The notes below the pieces were generated by a model. It had not been told where the DNA came from. It saw nothing but the letters and a program-made list of their open reading frames with translations, and ran no database searches. Below are positions 1-8,326 of a stretch of DNA of 11,712 nucleotides, one piece after another (position 1 is the first letter of the stretch; each line of letters begins with the position of its first letter). A program made the translations under genes and the position numbers. Source of the stretch: a bacterium (GTDB lineage: Bacteria > Babelota > Babeliae > Babelales > RVW-14); NCBI GenBank assembly GCA_030432505.1, contig JAUIHA010000013.1, positions 1-11,712 of the forward strand, written 5' to 3'.

Positions 1-1031
<1,031 letters not shown>

Positions 1032-3572
1032 ATGGTTACAAAACTATTGGCAAAGATTTTTGGAACAAAGAATGAGCGAGAACTACGAAGAATTCAACCG
1101 CTTGTTCAAAAGATAAATAGTCTTGAAAGCTCAGTAGCGGGTCTTGCTGACGAAGATTTGGCTGCAAAAACCAATAGTTTTAGAGAGCGTGTTGCTCGAG
1201 GAGAAAGTCTCGACCAGATTCTACCTGAAGCGTTTGCCACGGTGCGGGAAGCTGGTAAGCGAAAACTCAATATGCGTCATTATGATGTACAGCTCATCGG
1301 TGGAATTGCGATGAATGAAGGGAAAATTGCAGAGATGAAAACCGGTGAGGGTAAAACGCTCGCTGCAACTCTCCCAATGTACCTCAATGGATTAAGCGGT
1401 GATGGTGCGCATCTGATTACCGTGAACGATTACCTTGCTCGTCGTGACGCTGAGTGGATGGGTGAAATTTACAAATTTCTTGGTCTTGAAGTTGGAATTA
1501 TTCAAAACCATATGAGTGATGATCAGCGTAAAAAGGCATACGGCGCGGATGTTACGTACGGTACAAATAATGAATTTGGCTTCGATTATCTTCGAGACAA
1601 TATGAAGTTTGACCTTGAAGACTATGTGCAAGGAAAATTAAATTTTGCCATTGTCGATGAGGTAGACTCTATTTTGATTGATGAGGCGCGTACACCATTG
1701 ATTATTTCCGGTGCGGCAGAAAAAGGCGGAAACCTTTATCAAGTAGCGAATAAAGCTGTTCTTCATTTGAGTAAGACTGATTACGAAATTGATGAAAAAG
1801 AAAAATCTGTTCATCTTACTGAGACCGGAACAGACACGTTAGAAAAAATACTCAAAGTTAATAATCTGTATGCTCCTGAGAATATTCTCCTTCTTCACCA
1901 TGCGACTCAAGCACTGAGGGCGCACACATTGTTTAAAAACGATGTTGACTATGTGGTACGTGATGGTGAAGTAATGATTGTTGATGAGTTTACCGGTCGT
2001 ATGCTCTCTGGTCGTCGTTATAGCGATGGGCTACACCAAGCACTTGAGGCTAAAGAGGGAGTGAATATTGAGCGTGAAAACCAGACGCTTGCATCCATAA
2101 CCCTCCAGAATTACTTTAGACTTTACGACAAATTGTCTGGAATGACGGGTACAGCGGAAACTGAAGCGGGTGAATTCTGGAAAATTTATAAGCTTGCGGT
2201 TGTGTCAATCCCAACTAATAAGCCTATTGCTCGAGATGATCAGCCAGACATTGTTTTCCTTAATCGAGAAGATAAAAATAAAGCAATCATTGAAGATATT
2301 AAAAAATGCAGAGAAGCGGGGCAGCCGGTGCTTGTTGGTACCATTTCAATTGAATCATCTGAGTACTTGAGTTATCAGCTTAAAAAAGAAGGCATTGATC
2401 ACAACGTTCTTAACGCAAAACAGCACGAGCGAGAAGCTGACATTGTTGCTGAAGCAGGAAACTCTGGTAAGGTGACCATTGCAACAAATATGGCTGGTCG
2501 TGGTACTGATATTAAATTGGGTGACGGTGTTCTTGATGCTGGTGGACTTCGAATCATTGGTACCGAGCGACACGACAGTAGACGTATTGATAATCAGCTA
2601 CGTGGTCGTGCAGGTCGACAAGGTGATCCTGGTTCCTCAAAGTTCTACCTATCACTTGATGACGATCTTATGAGAATCTTTGGTGGTGAAAAGCTTAAAA
2701 GGACTATGGAGCGTCTTGGTATGAAACCGGGTGAAAGTATTGAGCATCGCATGATTACGCGAAGTATTGAGAAAGCCCAAGAAAAAGTAGAAAAACAACA
2801 CTTTGATGTTCGTAAGCATTTGCTTGAATACGATGACGTTATGAACCAACAGCGTACAGTGATTTATGACTATCGTCGTGAAATTCTTGAAGGTGCGGAG
2901 CAAATTAAAGGCCTTGTTCGAGATATGATTGCTGATGTTATACATCGCCTTTTTGCTATCCACTGCCCTGAGCGTGAGTGTGATATTGAAGGGCTCAAAA
3001 ATATTTGGTCATCGCTTGAAAAATTAACAGGCATTGAGCAAGAAAAGCTTGGTACGCCACAATCAATTCAAAAACCAGGCGCTGATTTGCAAACAAGCGT
3101 TATTGATTACTTAAATTATCAATACGAGCAGTTCAGAGGTTCTCTCAATCAAGAAGTGATTGATGAAGCTGAAAAATGGGTACTTCTTGAAACGGTTGAC
3201 CAAGCGTGGAAAAACCACTTGAGAAACATTGATGAACTTAAAGAAGGTATTGGTCTTCGTGGTTATGGACAAAAAAATCCATTGATCGAGTACAAAAAAG
3301 AAGCATTCTATGAGTTTGAAAAAATGATGGAACAAATTACGTGGAACATTGTTCAACGTATCTTTAAAATGCGTCCAGACGATTTCTCAGCAGAAGATAT
3401 TCATGCAATAGAAAGAGAGCGCGAGAAAGAGTTGGCAGGATTGCAAGTTGGTGGTGATGGAACAGGAAAAGTTGATGCACAAACAATTAAGCGGGAACAG
3501 CCAAAAGTAGGACGAAATGATCCATGTGGTTGTGGATCAGGACAGAAGTACAAACGTTGCTGCGGGAAGTAG
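1032..3572 (+). CDS. secA: protein translocase ATPase SecA
   Basis: Motor ATPase that binds SecYEG at the inner membrane and drives unfolded preproteins through the channel. It is 846 residues, close to the Bacillus subtilis protein and slightly shorter than that of E. coli. The Walker A motif TGEGKT has its lysine at residue 108 and the DEVD Walker B box starts at residue 209, both at the same positions as in E. coli. TYGTNNEFGFDYLRDN, VDEFTGRMLSGRRYSDGLHQALEAKEG and the NMAGRGTD/QLRGRAGRQGDPG helicase motifs (from residue 486) are intact. The C-terminus ends in a SEC-C zinc motif with cysteines at 832, 834, 843 and 844, which in other bacteria binds SecB or ribosomes. The start is supported by AGGAAG 6 bases upstream and by the typical N-terminus. 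It heads a plus-strand cluster; the next gene begins 21 bases after its stop. Identity is beyond reasonable doubt. Confidence 0.99.
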   Translation: MVTKLLAKIFGTKNERELRRIQPLVQKINSLESSVAGLADEDLAAKTNSFRERVARGESLDQILPEAFATVREAGKRKLNMRHYDVQLIGGIAMNEGKIAEMKTGEGKTLAATLPMYLNGLSGDGAHLITVNDYLARRDAEWMGEIYKFLGLEVGIIQNHMSDDQRKKAYGADVTYGTNNEFGFDYLRDNMKFDLEDYVQGKLNFAIVDEVDSILIDEARTPLIISGAAEKGGNLYQVANKAVLHLSKTDYEIDEKEKSVHLTETGTDTLEKILKVNNLYAPENILLLHHATQALRAHTLFKNDVDYVVRDGEVMIVDEFTGRMLSGRRYSDGLHQALEAKEGVNIERENQTLASITLQNYFRLYDKLSGMTGTAETEAGEFWKIYKLAVVSIPTNKPIARDDQPDIVFLNREDKNKAIIEDIKKCREAGQPVLVGTISIESSEYLSYQLKKEGIDHNVLNAKQHEREADIVAEAGNSGKVTIATNMAGRGTDIKLGDGVLDAGGLRIIGTERHDSRRIDNQLRGRAGRQGDPGSSKFYLSLDDDLMRIFGGEKLKRTMERLGMKPGESIEHRMITRSIEKAQEKVEKQHFDVRKHLLEYDDVMNQQRTVIYDYRREILEGAEQIKGLVRDMIADVIHRLFAIHCPERECDIEGLKNIWSSLEKLTGIEQEKLGTPQSIQKPGADLQTSVIDYLNYQYEQFRGSLNQEVIDEAEKWVLLETVDQAWKNHLRNIDELKEGIGLRGYGQKNPLIEYKKEAFYEFEKMMEQITWNIVQRIFKMRPDDFSAEDIHAIEREREKELAGLQVGGDGTGKVDAQTIKREQPKVGRNDPCGCGSGQKYKRCCGK

Positions 3573-3593
3573 TAATGTTGAGAGGGGGGATTT

Positions 3594-4205
3594 ATGTTGG
3601 GGAACATGGTCAATGTTATAAGCTGTCTAGTACAGGTTTTTTATGTGGTTTCTTTTTTTCCACAGATACTTGAAAACTATAAACGACAGTCAGGTTCAGG
3701 TTTAAGCGATGTACTCTTATTTGGTTATTTCAATGGGTACATCGCTTTTACTTATTTTCTGCATTGCCTTGGGCATGCACCAATCTTCCAAATTCTTAAT
3801 GGCATGCAGTTTATTGCTCTCTTGGTTCTTATGTTTCAGCGCTTTTATTATGCTGAGCAAGTAAGTGCATTATGCTTTGCTAAGTTTTTCGCTGCAAATT
3901 CTATTGTTGCCGTACTTTTGTTTCCTTTTGCGTCATACATCCCAGCGATTTTTGGTGATATCAGCGGCTGGATTGCCGCATTTTTCTTCTGCATGAGTCA
4001 GTTTTTTCAAATAGGGAAAATGTATGTTGCCAAAAGTGTTGTTGGCATGAGTTTATTTTTCGTTCTCTTTATGATGTTTGGCGGCGTTTTAGAGTTAGCT
4101 GTAACCTACATTATGATTTCTCCAGTAGAGACTCGTTTGAGCTTATGGCGATTTGTGTTAGGGTGTGGCATTTATTGTGTTCAATTTATTGCCTATCGAA
4201 AATAA
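3594..4205 (+). CDS. PQ-loop repeat membrane protein, first of a tandem pair
   Basis: 203-residue polytopic membrane protein of the PQ-loop/MtN3 (SWEET-like) fold, with two triple-helix bundles joined by a linker helix and about seven membrane segments. The first repeat has the PQ at residues 23-24 in FFPQILENYKRQSGSGLS; the second has FQ at 138-139 (SQFFQIGKMY) followed by VGMSLFF, so the proline of the second motif is lost. SGW at 124-126 and QRFYY at 82-86 are shared with the downstream paralogue. Family members move sugars, amino acids or other small solutes; the substrate here cannot be told. The start is supported by a purine-rich GAGAGGGGGG site about 7 bases upstream. It lies 21 bases after secA and may be cotranscribed with it, though it shows no functional tie to secretion. 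Confidence 0.85.
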   Translation: MLGNMVNVISCLVQVFYVVSFFPQILENYKRQSGSGLSDVLLFGYFNGYIAFTYFLHCLGHAPIFQILNGMQFIALLVLMFQRFYYAEQVSALCFAKFFAANSIVAVLLFPFASYIPAIFGDISGWIAAFFFCMSQFFQIGKMYVAKSVVGMSLFFVLFMMFGGVLELAVTYIMISPVETRLSLWRFVLGCGIYCVQFIAYRK

Positions 4206-4221
4206 TGGAGGTCTTGTAATT

Positions 4222-4296
4222 ATGCATCCTATGGGTTGCAATGGTGTATCATTGAGAAAAATTGAAAGTTATGATATACTAATACTAGTTAGTTAA
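4222..4296 (+). CDS. possible 24-residue ORF after the first PQ-loop gene
   Basis: Short frame MHPMGCNGVSLRKIESYDIL... of 24 codons. A GGAGG site (4207-4211) lies 10 bases before its ATG, and it starts 16 bases after the preceding stop. It resembles no family I know and has no membrane segment. A good promoter (4252-4280) lies inside it, so the two readings compete. It could be a translated tail of the upstream operon or mere chance. Confidence 0.2.
   Translation: MHPMGCNGVSLRKIESYDILILVS
4252..4280 (+). promoter_or_regulatory. sigma-70-type promoter for the second PQ-loop gene
   Basis: TTGAGA (4252-4257) and TATACT (4275-4280) are separated by exactly 17 bases, each close to consensus. Transcription would start near 4287 and give an untranslated leader of about 340 bases before the ATG at 4628. 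A second TATACT at 4320-4325 could serve as an alternative -10 but lacks a -35. The promoter would let the second PQ-loop gene, nurA and the ABC-F gene be expressed separately from secA. Confidence 0.5.
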
Positions 4297-4328
4297 AATA
4301 TTAATTATTAGTATTTGATTATACTAAT
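4276..4328. repeat. cluster of three ATACTAAT boxes, a possible operator
   Basis: The 8-base box ATACTAAT occurs at 4276-4283 and 4321-4328 in direct orientation and as its reverse complement ATTAGTAT at 4307-4314. The first copy overlaps the -10 element. With the base before it, the direct copies form a 9-base repeat TATACTAAT. The arrangement fits binding of a regulator over and just downstream of the promoter, but the stretch is extremely AT-rich, so chance is a real alternative. The inverted pair could also form an RNA hairpin. Confidence 0.35.
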
Positions 4329-4627
4329 TTGCGCTCCTTTAGCATGTTTAACCTATATAAAGAGGTTGTAAGTGTTTAAAGTGGATAAGACGCTGCTTTC
4401 TTAATTTAAAGTAGTTCACCCTTGGCGGGGAATACTTGTTCACAATGCTTTATGCATGTCCATTTTTTAGTTTAGTTTTTTGTTATAGGAAGTTGGGGTA
4501 AAATTGACTCTCTAAATTTTTATAACTATGCGTATTGTAATTTTACAGAAAGATTACAACAAACTATTACCTTAGTAGATAAGGTGAGGAGTAAAAGCCG
4601 TTACTGGAAGGAGGAAAAACCAGTATT
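4287..4627 (+). promoter_or_regulatory. long non-coding leader of the second PQ-loop gene
   Basis: The stretch between the two PQ-loop genes holds no convincing gene. Downstream of the promoter it contains several small hairpins: AACCT/AGGTT at 4350-4367, a TACCTT/AAGGTG stem around 4568-4585, and the ribosome binding site hairpin at 4602-4625. Two tiny frames with poor or unplaced start signals lie at 4372-4404 and 4445-4501. The size would allow a cis-acting RNA element or a separate small RNA, but I recognise no riboswitch, tmRNA, RNase P, SRP or tRNA motif in it. Confidence 0.35.
4602..4625 (+). promoter_or_regulatory. hairpin presenting the ribosome binding site of the second PQ-loop gene
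   Basis: TACTGG (4602-4607) pairs with CCAGTA (4620-4625) across a 12-base loop made of AAGGAGGAAAAA. The Shine-Dalgarno sequence AAGGAGG is entirely in the loop. Linear spacing to the ATG (4628) is 13 bases, longer than ideal; folding the stem leaves only TT between it and the start codon. The hairpin could therefore help or gate initiation. The pairing is seen in the sequence; the effect is inferred. Confidence 0.45.
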
Positions 4628-5236
4628 ATGGATATTTTATTTTCATTGTTTTTTATATGGTTGCCACAGTTTTTATATTTTGTCTGTTTTGTGCCTCAGT
4701 TGGTTAAAAACTATAAGCTCAAATCAGTAGAGGGGTATAGTGATTTTTTCTTATTTGGCTATACCATAGGGTTCTTTTTTTATGGTGTTTACGTTTTTGC
4801 GTTACCATTTCCATTGGCATATCGAATAATGTCGCTATGTCAGATTTCAGCGATTATTTTGATTATTTCCCAACGCCTTTACTATCCAGATAAGCGTGGA
4901 AATAATAAGATTTATGCCTTTTTGATGAGTTTTTTGACGCTGTTTATTTCAATGATTATTATGTTGTCATCTCAGGTCAAAATGCTTGGTTCTTTAAGTG
5001 GTTGGATCTTGACTGGTTGTTTGTTGATAACGCCACTAACACAAATTAGAAAAATATATCTTCGCAAGAATACGAGAGGATTTAGCTTAGGCTTTGTACT
5101 CATCTTTTTGGGGGCAGCTCTTTGCGACCTTGTTGCTGCCTATGTGTTAGCGCTGCCGGTTCAAACGTATCTGTATACAATCAAGAGTATTATTGTTAAT
5201 GTAGTGTTTTGTTATCAGTTTGCTCACTACAGATAA
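4628..5236 (+). CDS. PQ-loop repeat membrane protein, second of a tandem pair
   Basis: 202-residue polytopic membrane protein, paralogue of the preceding one. The two align without gaps over the landmarks: PQ at 23-24, NYK at 28-30, FGY at 43-45, QR-YY at 82-86, SGW at 124-126, Q139, K142, Y144, G151 and S153. The first motif is FVPQLVKNYKLKSVEGYS; the second has TQ at 138-139 (TPLTQIRKIYLRKNTRGFSLGF), so its proline is also replaced. There is an additional PQ at 13-14. Fold and role are as for SWEET-like transporters; the substrate is unknown and a heteromer with the neighbour is possible. It has its own promoter and a ribosome binding site in a hairpin loop. Its stop is 8 bases before nurA, suggesting coupled expression with that gene. 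Confidence 0.85.
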   Translation: MDILFSLFFIWLPQFLYFVCFVPQLVKNYKLKSVEGYSDFFLFGYTIGFFFYGVYVFALPFPLAYRIMSLCQISAIILIISQRLYYPDKRGNNKIYAFLMSFLTLFISMIIMLSSQVKMLGSLSGWILTGCLLITPLTQIRKIYLRKNTRGFSLGFVLIFLGAALCDLVAAYVLALPVQTYLYTIKSIIVNVVFCYQFAHYR

Positions 5237-5244
5237 TTTGGTCC

Positions 5245-6405
5245 ATGTTAAAACGAGAAATGCTTGTTCAAGAGCTTGACGGCCTTGCTGAAAAAATTTT
5301 TGTTCATCACTCTTCAAAAAAGTCGGAGGTTGTTGATGCGTGGAAAAAAATATCATCAGACGAAAATTTTTTGGCTCAAATAAAAAAATTAAAATATTCT
5401 GGAATGTTTCCAACGTGGGAGGGTGAACTTTCGTCTCAAGTCAAAATTGACGCTAAAATTCCTGAGTATGATTTACTGGCAGTCGATGGTTCTCAAATTT
5501 ATCCTGATCGACACATGGCTGATGTTGGTTGTTTCTTGATTAACATTGGCGCCTGTTTGCTTTCCTATTCCCAGAAAAGCAAGGTTGAGTTCTTTTCGAT
5601 ACCAAAAGTTTTTTTATCTGATCAGTGGAATGAAGAGATGCATGATCTTCCATTCTCCCCTGACATTGTTGACCTCAAGCGAGAGGAAATGGAATTTCTC
5701 TTTGCGCTTGAAAAGTCTCTTGAGATCATGAAAAACAGAGAAATACCATTTTTGTGTTTGATGGATGGGAGCTTAATTTTTTGGCATTTAGAGAGTAAAC
5801 CCGAAAATGTCAGAGATTATTTTCTTAAGCGTTATACGCATATTTTGCAAAAATTTTATGAACATCAGGTGCCGGTGGTCAGTTATCTCAGCCTTCCCAA
5901 AAATCGAGAGCTGATCAACTTAGTGAAACTGGAACTGTGTGAAAATAAAGATCCTGATAGTTTGCCGTGTCGGAATAGAACCGTAACGTGTCGATGTGAG
6001 GCAGTACAACACTATGCTGATTGGCAGTTGGCAGAGGCATTTTTGAAACCTGGGCATAGAAGTATTCTGTTCTCATCTCATGGAAAAATTATTGATTATT
6101 ACCCTCAGCATCTTGAGCCAAGATGTTTTTATATGCATGCGGGCAAAGAAATTGTTCGAGTTGAAATGCCTGCGTGGGTTGCGTATGATGAAAATATGCT
6201 TAACGGTATTGCGAGCATGTGTTTGAACCAGAGTGAAAAGGGTTTTGGTTATCCGGTTGCACTTGCAGAAGCTCATGAACAGGCGGTTGTAAAAGGTCCT
6301 GATCGTGAGTTTTTCTATCATGTGATTCGCAAAATAGGAATGGTTCATCGGCAACCAGTATTGTCTTCTCAGAAAATTTTAAAGAAACGTGGTATAGGGA
6401 TTTAG
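5245..6405 (+). CDS. nurA: NurA-family 5'-3' nuclease domain protein
   Basis: 386-residue protein with the NurA nuclease fold. In archaea NurA resects DNA ends together with the HerA translocase ATPase and depends on manganese. Motif I is LLAVDGSQ with D81, the second acidic motif is LMDGSLI with D174, and the C-terminal motif is GYPVALAEAHE with Y336 and H344. The Tyr-to-His spacing of 8 residues equals that of the catalytic pair of Sulfolobus NurA. Between motifs I and II several glutamates (147, 148, 150) could supply the remaining metal ligand. RVEMPAWV is also typical. I chose the start at 5245 because an earlier in-frame ATG (5209) lies inside the PQ-loop gene; the ATG at 5260 is an alternative, and neither has a strong ribosome site. 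No herA is in the window. The ABC-F gene follows after one base. The family call is firm, the role in this organism inferred. Confidence 0.85.
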   Translation: MLKREMLVQELDGLAEKIFVHHSSKKSEVVDAWKKISSDENFLAQIKKLKYSGMFPTWEGELSSQVKIDAKIPEYDLLAVDGSQIYPDRHMADVGCFLINIGACLLSYSQKSKVEFFSIPKVFLSDQWNEEMHDLPFSPDIVDLKREEMEFLFALEKSLEIMKNREIPFLCLMDGSLIFWHLESKPENVRDYFLKRYTHILQKFYEHQVPVVSYLSLPKNRELINLVKLELCENKDPDSLPCRNRTVTCRCEAVQHYADWQLAEAFLKPGHRSILFSSHGKIIDYYPQHLEPRCFYMHAGKEIVRVEMPAWVAYDENMLNGIASMCLNQSEKGFGYPVALAEAHEQAVVKGPDREFFYHVIRKIGMVHRQPVLSSQKILKKRGIGI

Positions 6406-6406
6406 C

Positions 6407-8299
6407 ATGATACAGGCACATAATTTACAACTTGATTTTGGTGAACGATCATTATTCAAGAAAATTTCATTTACCGTCAATCAAGACCAAAAGATAGGAC
6501 TTGTAGGGCGTAATGGTGCGGGGAAATCAACACTGTTACGTGTTATTGCTGGTACGCAAGATCTTGATGGCGGTACTGTTTCAATCGCTAAAAATAAAAA
6601 AATAGCTTACCTGCCTCAAGAGGTTGTTCTGCTTTCTGAAAAGCCAGTGCTTGATGAAGCGGTAACCGTTTTTGAAAACCTTGTAGAAGTTAAAGAAGAG
6701 CTTGAAGTTTTTGAAGAGAAGCTGCAAGGATCCACTGAATTAACGCAAACAGAACTTGATCGCTATGCGCAGCTTCAGCAAGAATTTTTAGAGCTTGATG
6801 TTGATGCATGCTATGCACAGGCAAAAAGAATTCTGGTTGGACTAGGGTTTACAGAGCAACAGCTTAAGAGTCCGGTGAGTGAGCTGAGTGTGGGGTGGCG
6901 TATGCGTTTGGTACTTGCCAAGCTTCTTCTACAAAAAGCTGACCTTTATCTTTTTGACGAGCCAACAAACCATCTTGATATTGTTGCAAAAGAGTGGTTT
7001 GTGAAATTTCTCAAGAGCTCAGCATCTGGCTTTTTACTTGTATCTCACGACCGCTATTTCCTGGATCACGTTTGTGATTATACCTTTGCGCTTGATCGTG
7101 GTGATGGGCGCATGTACAACGGGAATTATTCAAAATACCTTGAGCAAAAAGCGCATGAAGATGAGGTACAACAAGCAGCCTTTGAAACGCAACAAAAGCA
7201 AATTGCGCAGAAGATGAAAACCATTGAACGTTTTAGGGCTAAATCGTCTAAAGCAAAAATGGCACAAAGCATGATAAAGTCGCTTGAACGCATGGAAAAA
7301 ATTGAAGCAGTTCAAGATGATCAACGTGCGATGAAGCTCAACTTTGGAGAGGTAAAGCGTGCGGGGAATATTGTGCTTAAGATTTCTGATGTAGCCAAAT
7401 CATTTGGAGAGAAAAAGATTTTTGAAGGAGCTTCGTTTGAGCTCAAGCGTGGGGAAAAAGCGGCAATTGTTGCACCCAACGGAAAAGGGAAAACGACGCT
7501 GCTCAATTGCATTATTGGAAAGTTACAAAAAGATGCTGGTGACATCACCTTTGGGCATAATGTTGATTATGCTATTTTTGAGCAAGATCAAAACAAGCTT
7601 TTAAACCATGGGCTTGATATTATCGATGAAGTCGAAAACGCTTGTACTACCAGTGCTATGCGAGCAAAAGCTCGTACCATGCTTGGTACTTTTCTATTTC
7701 CTGGTGACGACGTATATAAGAAAATTCGAGTACTCAGTGGAGGAGAGCGCAACCGTGTTGCAATGGTAAAGGTTCTTCTGCAAGAAGCAAATTTTCTGAT
7801 GCTTGATGAACCAACTAACCATCTTGATTTACAGTCGCAAGAAATATTGCTCAAGGCATTGCAGAGTTATCCAGGAACGATCCTTTTTGTTTCTCACGAT
7901 AGAACCTTCTTGAACGGTCTGGCGACAAAGATTTTTGATCTTGATGAAAACGGAATTACTGCTTACGAGGGTAATTACGATTCATATCTATACCACAAAG
8001 AACAGAAAGAATTGCTTAATCAAGGTCCTGGTGATATCAAGAAATCTCAATTATATCAGCAACAGGCAGCATCAAAAGTTTCAGGTAAAGAGCTTTATGA
8101 GCTTAAAAAGAGGCTTGCTGGTATTGAGCGCAAGCTTGAAAAACAAGAAGATCAGCTTGCAGTAGAGCAACAAAAATTTGAAGAGCTTGTGTATGGTTCT
8201 AAACAATTTGATGAGGCTCAGGCGCGAGTTCAAAAACTAGAGAAATCTATCCAAGAGCTTTATGCTGAGTGGGAAGAGATTCAGGATAAAATAGCATAA
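6407..8299 (+). CDS. ABC-F family ATPase (YheS/YdiF/Uup-like)
   Basis: 630-residue soluble protein with two ABC ATPase domains and no membrane segments. ABC-F proteins bind the ribosomal E site and act on stalled or special translation complexes. Domain 1 has Walker A GRNGAGKST (34-42), signature LSVGW (160-164) and Walker B with DEPTNHLD (184-191). The inter-domain linker carries ERFRAKSSKAK (274-284), the arm that reaches the P-site tRNA in the YheS/YdiF type. Domain 2 has Walker A APNGKGKTT (356-364), signature LSGGER (443-448) and DEPTNHLD (467-474). Roughly residues 555-630 form a charged coiled coil like the Uup tail. Oddities are the valine in place of the first glycine of signature 1 and alanine in place of the first glycine of Walker A 2. 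It starts 1 base after the nurA stop, so it is probably translated by coupling; a strong terminator follows. The subfamily is uncertain. Confidence 0.93.
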   Translation: MIQAHNLQLDFGERSLFKKISFTVNQDQKIGLVGRNGAGKSTLLRVIAGTQDLDGGTVSIAKNKKIAYLPQEVVLLSEKPVLDEAVTVFENLVEVKEELEVFEEKLQGSTELTQTELDRYAQLQQEFLELDVDACYAQAKRILVGLGFTEQQLKSPVSELSVGWRMRLVLAKLLLQKADLYLFDEPTNHLDIVAKEWFVKFLKSSASGFLLVSHDRYFLDHVCDYTFALDRGDGRMYNGNYSKYLEQKAHEDEVQQAAFETQQKQIAQKMKTIERFRAKSSKAKMAQSMIKSLERMEKIEAVQDDQRAMKLNFGEVKRAGNIVLKISDVAKSFGEKKIFEGASFELKRGEKAAIVAPNGKGKTTLLNCIIGKLQKDAGDITFGHNVDYAIFEQDQNKLLNHGLDIIDEVENACTTSAMRAKARTMLGTFLFPGDDVYKKIRVLSGGERNRVAMVKVLLQEANFLMLDEPTNHLDLQSQEILLKALQSYPGTILFVSHDRTFLNGLATKIFDLDENGITAYEGNYDSYLYHKEQKELLNQGPGDIKKSQLYQQQAASKVSGKELYELKKRLAGIERKLEKQEDQLAVEQQKFEELVYGSKQFDEAQARVQKLEKSIQELYAEWEEIQDKIA

Positions 8300-8326
8300 G
8301 AGAATCTCCATTAGGAGATTCTCTTA
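8297..8326. terminator. perfect palindromic bidirectional terminator
   Basis: TAAGAGAATCTCC (8297-8309) pairs with GGAGATTCTCTTA (8314-8326), a perfect 13-bp stem with an ATTA loop, placed between two convergent genes. The U tract is weak on both sides (AATTAG on the plus strand). The outermost three base pairs are the TAA stop codons of the ABC-F gene (plus) and of the secreted protein gene (minus), so the element overlaps the ends of both genes. Confidence 0.85.

Noticed and set aside
1392..3613. Minus-strand frames opposite secA
   Set aside because: They lie wholly antisense to a well-conserved gene, lack ribosome sites and look like mirror images of its codon pattern.
4376..4412. Direct repeat TTTAAAGT in the leader
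   Set aside because: Eight AT-rich bases repeated 29 bases apart are expected by chance here and line up with no other signal.
4372..4501. Two tiny frames in the leader (GTG at 4372-4404 and ATG at 4445-4501)
   Set aside because: They are 10 and 18 residues, with a non-ATG start or poorly spaced ribosome sites, and no recognisable sequence; likely chance.
5209..5244. Longer start for nurA at 5209
   Set aside because: It would overlap the PQ-loop gene by 28 bases, has no ribosome site, and adds residues not typical of NurA.
7130..7854. Minus-strand frames opposite the ABC-F gene
   Set aside because: They are antisense shadows of conserved motifs without start signals.
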